DNA of 64,000 nucleotides from Sphingobacterium sp. ML3W (lineage in GTDB: Bacteria > Bacteroidota > Bacteroidia > Sphingobacteriales > Sphingobacteriaceae): contig NZ_CP009278.1 in the NCBI RefSeq assembly GCF_000747525.1, positions 1,364,001-1,428,000 of the forward strand. Direction: 5' to 3'. Position 1 is the stretch's first letter; each line of letters opens with the position of its first letter. The notes beneath the pieces were generated by a model. The model searched no databases, was not told where the DNA came from, and was given only the letters and a program-made list of their open reading frames with translations. A program made the translations under genes and the position numbers. Below, in pieces: positions 40,713-49,653 of the stretch.

Positions 40713-41780
40713 ATGATGAGAAATTGGCTATTCGCCTCCCTGTTTTTATATGGTCTGATGCTACAGGGATGTATTAAGGATGCTCCACTAAATCCGGAAG
40801 CAGATATCGAAACCGTTGTAGTTGATCCACATTTGTTGACAGGTAATATCTTTGTCGATCAGGTAAATCGGACAATAACTCTTAATCTAACCAACGAAGC
40901 TTATGAGTCGGGCATATCGCCACTATTGATTTTATCTAAGGGAGCATCTGTAAAACCTGCTAGTGGTACCCTAATCAAGTTTGATGCTGATCAAGATGTT
41001 GTATATGATGTCACATCCGAGTCGGGTGAAAATACGAAACGTTATACGGTTAAAGTCGTAAACATCGGGCATTGGGATTTTGCCTTTGAAAATTGGAAAA
41101 GTCACTCAACCGATAAATATGAATATCCTGTAGATGAGGATGGGTTACAGCTTTGGTCTTCGGGTAATGCTGGAGTTGCCCTTTCTGGAGTACCTGCACG
41201 TAGTGATGCGTATCCTACGCGATCGACAACGGATGGTTATCTGGGTACAAAAGCAGCCGAGTTGGTCACTATCAAAGGAACTCCATTGTCGGAGCTCATT
41301 GGTATACGATTGTACGCTGGGTCCTTATTTTTAGGGAATTTCAATGCCTCACAAGCAATGCTCAACCCCCTTAAAGCGACAGAATTTGGAGTACCCTATA
41401 AAGGTTTACCTAAATCGTTTACGGGGTACTATAAATATAGTGCTGGACCAGATTTTATCAATAAAGCGGGACAGATACAACCAGGTGTTAAAGATAAATG
41501 TGCTATATATGCTGTTTTGTTCAATGGTCCGGATAGACTCAATGCCACTAATATCATGACCTCTGATCAGGTGATTGCAATGGCCGAGCTTCGGGATGGT
41601 TCTGATAAAGCAAATTTTACACGATTTGATATTCCTTTTGTTTATAAACAGCAGGCTGTTATTAGTAAAAATTTGATGATGGCGATTGTGACGTCTTCCA
41701 GTGCTGAAGGTGATCAATATAGAGGAGCTATAGGATCTCGACTGGTTGTGGATAGTTTAAGTATTGTACCTCTATTATGA
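40713..41780 (+). CDS. PCMD domain lipoprotein (putative carbohydrate metabolism domain)
   Basis: About 355 residues from ATG 40713; an ATG at 40671 adds 14 residues ahead of the signal. The lipobox LMLQGC (Cys20) predicts a lipoprotein. An N-terminal Ig-like domain (to about residue 120) is followed by a PCMD-type beta-sandwich (PF13201-like; NWKSHSTDKYEYPVDEDGLQLWSSGN). PCMD proteins occur with outer-membrane proteins of Bacteroidota and are suspected glycan binders. Its stop overlaps the next gene's ATG (ATGA), so the two are coupled. Confidence 0.78.
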   Translation: MMRNWLFASLFLYGLMLQGCIKDAPLNPEADIETVVVDPHLLTGNIFVDQVNRTITLNLTNEAYESGISPLLILSKGASVKPASGTLIKFDADQDVVYDVTSESGENTKRYTVKVVNIGHWDFAFENWKSHSTDKYEYPVDEDGLQLWSSGNAGVALSGVPARSDAYPTRSTTDGYLGTKAAELVTIKGTPLSELIGIRLYAGSLFLGNFNASQAMLNPLKATEFGVPYKGLPKSFTGYYKYSAGPDFINKAGQIQPGVKDKCAIYAVLFNGPDRLNATNIMTSDQVIAMAELRDGSDKANFTRFDIPFVYKQQAVISKNLMMAIVTSSSAEGDQYRGAIGSRLVVDSLSIVPLL

Positions 41781-42547
41781 AGAAATATATAGCAATATCC
41801 ATGTTTTGTTGTTCAATAGCATTTTCAAGTATGCTAAATGCACAGGAAATACAACCGAAATTTAAATATAATAATATTAAACATGCCTTTACTTTAGGAT
41901 ATAATATTGGCGCTACAGCTCCTTTTTCCTTACCGAATACGATTCGGGAAATCAAGAGCTATGCTCCGTTATTCACACCATCTTTTGGCTACCAAGCAAC
42001 CTATGATCTTTCTTCAAAGTGGTTGATGGGAGTAGGATTTCGGGTGGATGTTAAAGGCATGAAAGTTACAGATAGTGTTCAGTATTTTCATACCATCATT
42101 TCTGTGGATAATGGAAATGGTGAACTTGGGTCATTCGAAGGTGATTTTACTGGGACAAATGCGACAATATCTAGAAATGTATATTTAACCTTACCTATTT
42201 TTGCAGGTTATCGTCAAGGAGAATGGGATTTTAAGTTCGGAATGTATTTCGCTTACTTATTGTCTGCTGAATTTAAAGGAACGGTCTCTGAAGGTTATAT
42301 TAGGAAAGGAAACTCATTAGGTGAAAAAGTTTTGATTGAGCGTGCAGACTTTGATTTTTCGCGTGAGGTAAGGTCATTTGATCTTGGTGCTCATGTTGGT
42401 GTTTCGAGACATTTTGGCAAACGTTGGGAGGCTGATTTGACTGGACAGCTAGGTTTCAATCCTGTTTTTCCTTCATCTTTTCGAGGAGTAGGTTATAATT
42501 TACATAATATGTACTTAACGCTTGGGGTGGCCTATCAGATTTGGTAA
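41777..42547 (+). CDS. PorT-like outer-membrane beta-barrel protein
   Basis: 256 residues with a signal peptide (cleaved near LNAQE) and about eight amphipathic strands, ending LYLTLGVAYQIW-like with a C-terminal aromatic residue. It fits the small outer-membrane barrel family (OMP_b-brl/PorT-like). The four-base overlap with the PCMD lipoprotein gene suggests the two products form a surface complex; the function is unknown. Confidence 0.8.
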   Translation: MKKYIAISMFCCSIAFSSMLNAQEIQPKFKYNNIKHAFTLGYNIGATAPFSLPNTIREIKSYAPLFTPSFGYQATYDLSSKWLMGVGFRVDVKGMKVTDSVQYFHTIISVDNGNGELGSFEGDFTGTNATISRNVYLTLPIFAGYRQGEWDFKFGMYFAYLLSAEFKGTVSEGYIRKGNSLGEKVLIERADFDFSREVRSFDLGAHVGVSRHFGKRWEADLTGQLGFNPVFPSSFRGVGYNLHNMYLTLGVAYQIW

Positions 42548-42613
42548 GTGATAAACAGGTGGAGTAAGGAGTCAATGTGCTTATTTTAAACAAGTTTACA
42601 AACCCTATAAACG

Positions 42614-42645
42614 AATAAAGCCCAACTTTTCAGTTGGGCTTTATT
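42614..42645. terminator. terminator between barrel gene and tRNA-Ser
   Basis: A perfect 13-bp stem (42614-42626 with 42633-42645) with a TTTTCA loop. It can end the tRNA-Ser transcript on the minus strand and the barrel gene on the plus strand. Confidence 0.8.
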
Positions 42646-42651
42646 ATTTGT

Positions 42652-42739
42652 TGGCGGAGAGAGAGGGATTCGAACCCTCGGTACCGTTAAGTACACACGC
42701 TTTCCAAGCGTGCTCGATCGACCACTCTGACATCTCTCC
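42652..42739 (-). tRNA. tRNA-Ser (anticodon GGA)
   Basis: A cloverleaf on the minus strand with acceptor GGAGAGA/TCTCTCC, anticodon loop TTGGAAA, the long variable arm of a class II tRNA, and the T-loop GTTCGAATC. The discriminator is G and CCA is encoded (42652-42654). Confidence 0.96.
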
Positions 42740-42751
42740 GTAGTCTGTTGG

Positions 42752-42782
42752 CAAAAATAGAAGTATAATTCTATTTTCCAAA
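42752..42782 (-). promoter_or_regulatory. promoter of tRNA-Ser
   Basis: On the minus strand, TTTG (42782-42779), a 19-nt spacer and TATTTTTG (42759-42752) match the Bacteroidota consensus TTTG-N19-TAnnTTTG. It ends 12 nt before the tRNA. Confidence 0.7.
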
Positions 42783-42861
42783 ACAATTTTCATTAAAATG
42801 TGTTATTTCCGCATTAATAAAAAAAACTACCTTTACTCAAGGTGTTTGAAATTAGAAAATT

Positions 42862-44904
42862 ATGGTCAACAAAAAATTATGGTCAATATTGCCGATTGCC
42901 AGTCTAGTGTTTGGTTGTCAATCCAATAATAGTTCGGTTCAACATAAAACAGATCGAACAGTATTCTTAGATGTATCTGGTATGGATACGACTGTACATC
43001 CTGGAGATAACTTCTTTATGTATGCTAATGGACAATGGTTGAATAAAACAGTCATTCCTCCTTCGGAGTCCGGTTGGGGGTCATTTTATACTTTGAATGA
43101 TGAGAATTTACAAAAACTTCATGGTATTTTAGAAAAGGCTGCGCAATCCAATAGCAAGAAAGGTACAGACCAACAAAAAGTAGGTGATTTCTATACCAGT
43201 GGAATGGATACGCTTACAATAGAAAAATTAGGTGTTTCACCTATTGCAGCGTTATTGGAAAAGATTGATGGATTAAAATCAATCGAGGAGCTGATTGCTT
43301 ATAGTGCTGATGGGTTTAGAGATGGGGACGGGGATTTATTCTCTTTTTATATCGCTGCAGATGAGCGGATGAGTAATAAGAATGCTGCGACTTTTGTGCA
43401 GGGGGGGCTTAATCTTCCTGAAGCAAGCTATTATCTAGATCAGGATGATAAAGCAAAGAAAATACGCGAAGCATATATGAATTACCTGAGTAAATTATTT
43501 GCTTTGGCAGGTAAACAGGCTACTGCCAAAGCTGATGCTGAGTCTGTCTTGAAGATAGAAACTGCAATTGCTAAATCTCATTTGAGCCCAGTGGAGTTAC
43601 GAGATCCCATTAAGAACTACAATAAAGTTGCAGTAACGACTTTTCAAAAAGAAACTCCAAATCTCAATTGGAGCGATATTCTGAAAAGATTATCTATTAA
43701 AACAGATACCTTACTGGTGCAACAACCTAAATTTTATGTAGCCCTTAATAATTTATTGAAATCCGAACCATTGGATACTTGGAAGCTTAAGTTGAAGGCT
43801 GATTTACTAAACTCTTCTGCATCAGCATTGACAAAAGATTTCCGTGATGCTCGATTTGAACTGTATGGTAAAACTTTACAGGGACAAAAGGAGCAAAAAG
43901 AACGGTGGAAACTCATGGTGAGTACGGTGGATAATAACTTAGGTGAAGTAATCGGGAAATTATTTACTGAGGAATATTTTAAACCCGAGGCTAAGAAAAG
44001 AATGCTTGAGTTGGTCAATAATCTTGAAATCTCCTATCGTGACCGTATTGAAAAGTTAGATTGGATGACTGCAGAAACAAAGAAAAAGGCGATAGAAAAA
44101 CTGCAAGCTTTCACGAAAAAAATTGGATATCCCGATAAGTGGAAAGATTATTCTGATGTAGAGGTCAATAAAGATACCTACTATGCTAACTTACAATCAG
44201 CTTCCCGTCATGCATATAAGGAGATGATTGACAAAATGGGTAAACCTGTAGATAAGACAGAGTGGTTGATGACAACACCGACTGTCAATGCCTACTATAA
44301 TCCGCCATATAATGAAATCGTATTTCCTGCCGGAATACTTCAGTTCCCATTCTTCGATGCCAATGCAGATGATGCCATTAATTATGGCGCTATTGGGGCA
44401 GTGATAGGGCATGAAATGACGCACGGTTTTGATGATCAAGGTCGTCAATACGATAAAGAGGGAAATCTTAAAGATTGGTGGACACCAGAAGATGCGACAA
44501 AGTTCACAACAAAAGCTAATCAAGTTGCAGCGTTATATAATAGTTTTACTTTGCTTGATAATCAACATGTCAATGGGCAACTGACCCTAGGTGAAAATTT
44601 AGCTGATATTGGTGGTTTGAGTATCGCATTCGATGCTTTTAAAAAGACAAAGCAAGGGCAGGAGTTAAATAAAATAGATGGTTTTACACCTGATCAGCGT
44701 TTCTTTTTGAGTTTTGCACAAGTTTGGCGGATTAAAAATAGTGATGAAAGAATGCAAATGCGCTTGAAGGTGGATCCACATAGTCCCGAAGAGTTTCGTG
44801 TGAACGGTCCGGTGTATAATATGGATGCTTTTTATCAAGCATTTAATATTCCTAATACGGCTAAAATGTATGTAGCACCTGAGAAACGCGTTTCAGTTTG
44901 GTAG
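42862..44904 (+). CDS. pepO: M13 family zinc metallopeptidase (PepO/neprilysin-like)
   Basis: 680 residues with a signal and a probable lipobox (VFGC, Cys19). The active site is clear: NAYYNPPYNEIVFPAG, the zinc motif HEMTH (His517, Glu518, His521) and the third ligand Glu578 in GENLADIGG. The C-terminal RVNGPVYNMDAFYQAF is the M13 end motif. It should cleave oligopeptides in the periplasm or at the surface. It is monocistronic. Confidence 0.93.
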   Translation: MVNKKLWSILPIASLVFGCQSNNSSVQHKTDRTVFLDVSGMDTTVHPGDNFFMYANGQWLNKTVIPPSESGWGSFYTLNDENLQKLHGILEKAAQSNSKKGTDQQKVGDFYTSGMDTLTIEKLGVSPIAALLEKIDGLKSIEELIAYSADGFRDGDGDLFSFYIAADERMSNKNAATFVQGGLNLPEASYYLDQDDKAKKIREAYMNYLSKLFALAGKQATAKADAESVLKIETAIAKSHLSPVELRDPIKNYNKVAVTTFQKETPNLNWSDILKRLSIKTDTLLVQQPKFYVALNNLLKSEPLDTWKLKLKADLLNSSASALTKDFRDARFELYGKTLQGQKEQKERWKLMVSTVDNNLGEVIGKLFTEEYFKPEAKKRMLELVNNLEISYRDRIEKLDWMTAETKKKAIEKLQAFTKKIGYPDKWKDYSDVEVNKDTYYANLQSASRHAYKEMIDKMGKPVDKTEWLMTTPTVNAYYNPPYNEIVFPAGILQFPFFDANADDAINYGAIGAVIGHEMTHGFDDQGRQYDKEGNLKDWWTPEDATKFTTKANQVAALYNSFTLLDNQHVNGQLTLGENLADIGGLSIAFDAFKKTKQGQELNKIDGFTPDQRFFLSFAQVWRIKNSDERMQMRLKVDPHSPEEFRVNGPVYNMDAFYQAFNIPNTAKMYVAPEKRVSVW

Positions 44905-44951
44905 TGGTAAAATAAAAGTGTAATATATTTTAAAAAGTGAATAATAATTGC

Positions 44952-44959
44952 TATTTTTG
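44952..44959 (+). promoter_or_regulatory. -7 element of rplU-rpmA
   Basis: TATTTTTG fits TAnnTTTG and is followed by a 41-nt leader to the rplU ATG. The -33 element is weak. Confidence 0.45.
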
Positions 44960-45000
44960 CCGTTCATTAACAATAAACACATTTAATTAATTTATTAACA

Positions 45001-45312
45001 ATGTACGCAATAGTAAATATAGCAGGACAGCAATTCAAGGTTGCAAAAGACCAATTTCTTTTTGTGCACCGCTTACAAGGAGAAGAAGGCGCTAGTATTG
45101 AATTTGACAATGTATTGTTAGCAGAAGATGGTGGTAAGTTCACAATCGGTACTCCGAACGTGGCTGGTGCTAAAATTTCGGCTAAAATTTTGTCTCATTT
45201 AAAAGGTGATAAAGTTATCGTTTTCAAGAAAAAACGTCGTAAAGGCTACAAAAAGAAAAACGGTCACCGTCAACAATTCACTAAAATCCAGATTACTGGT
45301 ATTACATTATAA
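45001..45312 (+). CDS. rplU: 50S ribosomal protein L21
   Basis: 103 residues: [18 protein letters not shown] at the N-terminus and the basic [16 protein letters not shown] segment near the end are diagnostic of bL21, which binds 23S rRNA. It precedes rpmA by 43 nt, the usual rplU-rpmA order. Confidence 0.98.
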   Translation: MYAIVNIAGQQFKVAKDQFLFVHRLQGEEGASIEFDNVLLAEDGGKFTIGTPNVAGAKISAKILSHLKGDKVIVFKKKRRKGYKKKNGHRQQFTKIQITGITL

Positions 45313-45355
45313 TTGAATTTTTAATCAGACATTAGTCTTAAATTGAGATAAAAAA

Positions 45356-45619
45356 ATGGCACATAAAAAAGGTGCGGGTAGTTCCAAGAACGGCCGTGAG
45401 TCACATTCGAAACGTTTGGGTATCAAAATCTTCGGTGGTCAAGCTGCTATCGCAGGTAACATCATTGTTCGCCAGCGTGGTACTAAACACAATCCTGACT
45501 TAAATGTTGGTATTGGTAAAGATCATACGTTGTTCGCTTTAATTGATGGTAAAGTAGTTTTCCGTAAAAAAGCAAACAACAAATCTTATGTTTCTGTAGT
45601 TCCTGCAGAGCAAGCGTAA
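45356..45619 (+). CDS. rpmA: 50S ribosomal protein L27
   Basis: 87 residues beginning [20 protein letters not shown], the extended N-terminus of bL27 that reaches the peptidyl-transferase centre. The [11 protein letters not shown] and [23 protein letters not shown] segments are typical. No N-terminal extension needing cleavage is present. It is cotranscribed with rplU and followed by a strong terminator. Confidence 0.98.
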   Translation: MAHKKGAGSSKNGRESHSKRLGIKIFGGQAAIAGNIIVRQRGTKHNPDLNVGIGKDHTLFALIDGKVVFRKKANNKSYVSVVPAEQA

Positions 45620-45640
45620 GTTTTGCTACACAATATTTGT

Positions 45641-45672
45641 AAAGGCGTTAAGTTTACTTAACGCCTTTTTTT
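45641..45672 (+). terminator. terminator after rpmA
   Basis: A perfect 12-bp stem (45641-45652 with 45657-45668) with a TTTA loop and a T-run. Confidence 0.9.
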
Positions 45673-45789
45673 GTTTTAAACCTTAAGTATAAGCTCATTA
45701 TTATTCTTTATCGTAATTATTTGTGCGAGAATACGAGTTTGGTACAATTTTATACGCTAATAACAGTTTATAGATTATATTAAACGTTC

Positions 45790-46533
45790 ATGATATCGAA
45801 AAGTCTATCCTATAGTATTCCAGCAGTCGTACTCTTGCTATTATCATCTTGTAGTTCTATGTATATGCCTAATGTACCAGCAGCGCCAATGTTTAAAGAT
45901 GCGGGTGAAGTATATGTTTCTGGGAATATCAATTTGAAAGGTAATGTCTCGGCCAGTGGAGGTGTGGCCCTTTCCGATCATATTGGGATTATTGCAAATG
46001 GTTCTTACATTGATAGGAAAGATAGTCCAACAGATTTTTCTCAAAAAATGGGAGAGTTTGGGATTGGTTATTTCAAGAGTTTTGGACAACACCGCAATCG
46101 TGTTTTTGAAGTATATGCTGGTTATGGTTTAGGAGTTGCCAATGAAGTGGACACGCGAACCTCAACTGCAGGGCCTGCAGTAATTGAAAGGCGCGATATG
46201 GATTTTGATAAAATATTCGTCCAAGTCAATTACTCTTCTACAAAACGAGAGAAAATTCGTTTATTTGGCGGAGATCGTGCGCTGAATTATGGTACTATTT
46301 TAAGATTGTCGCATGTAAATATGACCGATTTTAAAATTGATCAACTAGATGCTCATAGAGAACGTAATGTCTTGATAGAGCCTGTTTTTTATACACGTAT
46401 GGAAGTTGGACGTGGCTGGCAGATCCAATACATGACAGGTATGAACTTTGGCTTGATGAGTAATGATTATTTAAAGGCAGGGCATCCCATCAATAGTTTG
46501 GGGATTCTTTATAAATTTGGAGGGAAAAATTAA
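45790..46533 (+). CDS. putative outer-membrane barrel lipoprotein of unknown function
   Basis: 247 residues with lipobox LLSSC (Cys21). The rest has repeated short amphipathic strands (GEVYVSGNINLKGNVSASGGVAL, EVYAGYGLGVAN, GILYKFGGKN) suggesting a small beta-barrel or beta-sheet envelope protein. No family was recognised with certainty. It is followed three bases later by another lipoprotein gene, forming a two-gene operon behind rplU-rpmA. Confidence 0.65.
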   Translation: MISKSLSYSIPAVVLLLLSSCSSMYMPNVPAAPMFKDAGEVYVSGNINLKGNVSASGGVALSDHIGIIANGSYIDRKDSPTDFSQKMGEFGIGYFKSFGQHRNRVFEVYAGYGLGVANEVDTRTSTAGPAVIERRDMDFDKIFVQVNYSSTKREKIRLFGGDRALNYGTILRLSHVNMTDFKIDQLDAHRERNVLIEPVFYTRMEVGRGWQIQYMTGMNFGLMSNDYLKAGHPINSLGILYKFGGKN

Positions 46534-46536
46534 ATC

Positions 46537-47133
46537 ATGATAAACGTATTGAAAAAGAATTGGCTATACGCATTGATGAGTATAGCATTATTGAGCAGTT
46601 GTGACATTAGTCGGCAAAAAGCTCAAATTGAAAATCTTGGTAAATGTAAATTCGATATACAATCTGTTGATAGTATTCGTGTGGCGGGTACCTCTATTCA
46701 AAAAATAGTTAAGGCCGATGGTATTGACTTGTCAGCATTGCCAAGTGTCGCTTTAGGTATGTTACGCAAAAACATCCCTTTAGATGCGGTCATTCGTTTG
46801 AAAATCGAGAATCCAACGTTAAAAAAAGCTGCTATTAATCAATTTCAATATATTATTCTTTTTGAGAAAAAACAATTGGCAGAAGGGATTGTCAATCAGT
46901 CGATTTCATTAGAGCCGGGAGAATCTACAATAGCTTCGGTACGATTGAATACCAATATATATGAATTAATCAATAATGGTGATTTAGCAGGTTTTATTGG
47001 TTCCAGTTCAAACACTAAAAAGGGATTATTCACGATAAAGATAAAACCATCTATTAATATTGCGGGTAAGTCGATTTTTTATCCGGGTTATATTACTATT
47101 GATAAAGAAGTGAGTCGCAATATTTTACTGTAA
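46537..47133 (+). CDS. LEA14/WHy-like lipoprotein
   Basis: 198 residues with lipobox LLSSC (Cys22). The central segment, AVIRLKIENPTLKKAAINQFQYIILFEKKQLAEGI and following, resembles the LEA type 2/WHy beta-sandwich found in desiccation-related and envelope proteins. No enzymatic residues are apparent. It is cotranscribed with the preceding lipoprotein gene and ends at a very strong terminator. Confidence 0.6.
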   Translation: MINVLKKNWLYALMSIALLSSCDISRQKAQIENLGKCKFDIQSVDSIRVAGTSIQKIVKADGIDLSALPSVALGMLRKNIPLDAVIRLKIENPTLKKAAINQFQYIILFEKKQLAEGIVNQSISLEPGESTIASVRLNTNIYELINNGDLAGFIGSSSNTKKGLFTIKIKPSINIAGKSIFYPGYITIDKEVSRNILL

Positions 47134-47151
47134 CCAACAAAAGCATTATAT

Positions 47152-47195
47152 AAACAAGGCTTGTAAAACTTTGTTTTACAAGCCTTGTTTTTTTT
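47152..47195 (+). terminator. strong terminator after the lipoprotein pair
   Basis: A perfect 18-bp stem (47152-47169 with 47173-47190) with a TTT loop and a T-run of eight. Confidence 0.95.
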
Positions 47196-47243
47196 GTAAA
47201 ACGGTAATATTCATCTTTTGTAATAAAAAAGTTATGATACTTA

Positions 47244-47277
47244 TTGTTTAAAATACACAATCAAATTAATATCTTAG
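47244..47277 (+). promoter_or_regulatory. possible promoter of the sugar-oxidation cluster
   Basis: TATCTTAG (47270-47277), one mismatch from TAnnTTTG, with TTG at 47244-47246 and a 23-nt spacer. It lies 62 nt before the first gene of the cluster. Confidence 0.35.
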
Positions 47278-47339
47278 ACAAATAATATGACTGGATTAGT
47301 GATGGTGGGAAGACCAATTATTTATAGAAAAAAATAGAA

Positions 47340-48302
47340 ATGCGTAAAAGTTTACTTGCTCTTATCTTGTTAGGATTCTCTAGCACGTCGTTTGCACAGC
47401 AAAAAGTGGAAAGCTATGTACAAGAAATAAAGGGTACAAAATTGAAATTTGACATGATTGCAATTCCAGCAGGCGTGTATAAGCAAGGCGGTACTGTTAA
47501 AGCGGATGAAGCACCCATTCATGATGTTAAAATAGCTCCCTTTTGGATGGGTAAATATGAAGTTACCTGGAATTTGTTTGAACCATTCCTATATAAAGAT
47601 TATGAGGTTACGCAAAGTTTAGATGGGAAGATCACACCTGAAGTAGATGCAGTCACGCGTCCTACAAAACCATATTTGGACATGACATTTGGCATGGGTA
47701 AAGAGGGGCACCCTGCTTTGGCGATGACACATTATAATGCGATTCAGTTTTGCAAATGGTTGTACGTTCGTACCGGTGAGTTTTATAGACTTCCAACAGA
47801 GGCTGAGTGGGAATATGCTTGTCGTGCTGGAAGCGATAAGGCTTATGGTTTTGGAGATGATGCTGCACAACTGGACCAATATGCATGGCATAAAGGAAAT
47901 AGTGAGGGGGCTACACACTTAGTTGGTACCAAGAAACCCAATGCATGGGGATTGTTTGATATGCATGGAAATGTATCTGAATGGACATTCGATCAATATA
48001 TAGAAGATTATTACAAACAGTTTGATGGCAAAGTGGCGGATAATCCTGTTGCAGTACCTACGACATTATATCCAAACAGTGTAAGAGGAGGTTCTTTTGA
48101 CAGTGAAGCTGTAGATTTACGAAGTGCTGCACGATTGGCTTCAGATCCGTATTGGAAACAGTTAGATCCGCAAATCCCTAAAAGCAACTGGTGGTTTCCT
48201 GAAGCACCATTCGTGGGTATGCGTTTAGTAAGACCCGTTACTCCTCCTTCGCATGAGGAAATTATGGCCTATTATGATAAGGCCCCAATTAAAGATTACT
48301 AA
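47340..48302 (+). CDS. SUMF1/formylglycine-generating-enzyme-like protein without catalytic cysteines
   Basis: 320 residues with a signal peptide (cleaved near SFAQQ). The FGE-sulfatase fold is clear: PIHDVKIAPFWMGKYEVTW, RLPTEAEWEYACRAG, LFDMHGNVSEWT and the end GMRLVRP. The C-terminal region where true formylglycine-generating enzymes carry two active-site cysteines (RGGSFDSEAVDLRSAARLA) has none, so sulfatase maturation is unlikely and a binding role more probable. It is the first gene of the periplasmic sugar-oxidation cluster, 22 nt before an oxidoreductase gene. Confidence 0.88.
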   Translation: MRKSLLALILLGFSSTSFAQQKVESYVQEIKGTKLKFDMIAIPAGVYKQGGTVKADEAPIHDVKIAPFWMGKYEVTWNLFEPFLYKDYEVTQSLDGKITPEVDAVTRPTKPYLDMTFGMGKEGHPALAMTHYNAIQFCKWLYVRTGEFYRLPTEAEWEYACRAGSDKAYGFGDDAAQLDQYAWHKGNSEGATHLVGTKKPNAWGLFDMHGNVSEWTFDQYIEDYYKQFDGKVADNPVAVPTTLYPNSVRGGSFDSEAVDLRSAARLASDPYWKQLDPQIPKSNWWFPEAPFVGMRLVRPVTPPSHEEIMAYYDKAPIKDY

Positions 48303-48324
48303 TTATAACCTTAATACCTAAAAT

Positions 48325-49638
48325 ATGGAAAAATTTGAACGTCGTGATTTTTTAAAAACGACAGCAGCTATCGCAGGCGGAACAGTTTTAAGTTCAATGC
48401 CTTTAGCAGGAGCATTCGCAGCAGGAAGTGATGTGATCAAAGTCGCATTGATCGGTTGTGGTGGTCGTGGTACAGGGGCTACATTTGATGCCTTAAATTC
48501 GGGTTTCAATATTAAAGTAGTGGCATTAGCCGATGCTTTCAAAGATAATTTGGATAGCACTTATAAAACATTAAAAGATAAATGGCAGGATAAGATCGAT
48601 GTGCCTGAACAACATAAGTTCGTTGGATTTGATGCTTATAAAGAAGCAATTAAATTGGCCGATGTCGTTATTTTAACAACGCCTCCAGGTTTCCGTCCTA
48701 TTCATTTTGAAGAAGCTGTACGTCAAGGAAAGCATGTTTTTATGGAAAAAGCAGTTGCAGTAGACGTACCGGGTGTTCGTCGTATATTAGCGGCAGCAGA
48801 AATCGCAAAGCAAAAAAAGTTAAATGTTGTCGTTGGACTTCAAAGAAGGTACCAATTCAATTATAAAGAAGGGATTCAACGCATCCATGATGGTGCTATC
48901 GGTGATGTAGTCGCGGGACAAGTTTACTGGAATAGTGGTGGCGTATGGGTGAGACCACGTAAACCAGGGCAAACCGAAATGGAATATCAGATGCGTAACT
49001 GGTATTATTTTAATTGGTTATGTGGTGACCATATCGTAGAGCAACACGTTCATAATATTGATATTGCCAATTGGGTGAAAGGTGCATATCCCATCCGTAT
49101 CCAAGGTACAGGAAGCCGTGCGCATAGAACAGGTAAAGAATATGGTGAAATCTACGATAATTTTGCATTGGAGCTTACTTATGCAGACAACTCGGTGGTC
49201 TATAGTCAGTGTGCCCATTTTGAAGGAGTAACAAATCGTGTTGACGAGCAGTTTCAGGCAACTAAAGGCAGAGCATATTTTTCGGCAAATGGTCAAGCGG
49301 TATTATGGGATGCAAAAGGGAATGAAGTTTATAGACATGATCCTAAAGGAAATCCAAATCCTTACCAACAAGAGCATAAAGAATTATTTGAAGCAGTATC
49401 AAAAGGTGAATACAAATTTGCTAATGCAGAATATGGTGCTTATAGTTCTTTGACGGGTATTCTAGGACGTATTGCCTGTTATACAGGTAAAGTTGTCAAA
49501 TGGGATGCTGCAATCAAATCTGAAATAGATTTGATGCCGACAAATTATGCATGGGATGCTTTACCGAAGATATTACCAAATGAAGAAGGTTTCTACCCAG
49601 TAGCTATACCAGGTCAGAATACAAATTTATACATTTAA
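48325..49638 (+). CDS. Tat-exported Gfo/Idh/MocA family oxidoreductase
   Basis: 437 residues. The twin-arginine motif RRDFLK and hydrophobic stretch (residues 6-33) predict export as a folded protein with bound NAD(P). The Rossmann motif is VALIGCGGRGTG (40-51). The usual EKP triad reads Glu141-Lys142-Ala, and GDHIVEQHVHNIDIANW supplies the conserved His region. Relatives oxidise or reduce sugar hydroxyls, and some (GH109) hydrolyse glycosides through a transient oxidation. It may act on 3-keto sugars with the GMC dehydrogenase of the cluster. Confidence 0.9.
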   Translation: MEKFERRDFLKTTAAIAGGTVLSSMPLAGAFAAGSDVIKVALIGCGGRGTGATFDALNSGFNIKVVALADAFKDNLDSTYKTLKDKWQDKIDVPEQHKFVGFDAYKEAIKLADVVILTTPPGFRPIHFEEAVRQGKHVFMEKAVAVDVPGVRRILAAAEIAKQKKLNVVVGLQRRYQFNYKEGIQRIHDGAIGDVVAGQVYWNSGGVWVRPRKPGQTEMEYQMRNWYYFNWLCGDHIVEQHVHNIDIANWVKGAYPIRIQGTGSRAHRTGKEYGEIYDNFALELTYADNSVVYSQCAHFEGVTNRVDEQFQATKGRAYFSANGQAVLWDAKGNEVYRHDPKGNPNPYQQEHKELFEAVSKGEYKFANAEYGAYSSLTGILGRIACYTGKVVKWDAAIKSEIDLMPTNYAWDALPKILPNEEGFYPVAIPGQNTNLYI

Positions 49639-49653
49639 TAAGAGGATACATTC

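Noticed and set aside
42586..42786. 66-codon minus-strand ORF
   Set aside because: Overlaps tRNA-Ser, its promoter and its terminator; it is a by-product of the tRNA sequence.
47340..48302. Sulfatase-maturing formylglycine-generating enzyme
   Set aside because: No catalytic cysteine pair, and no sulfatase gene in the window.
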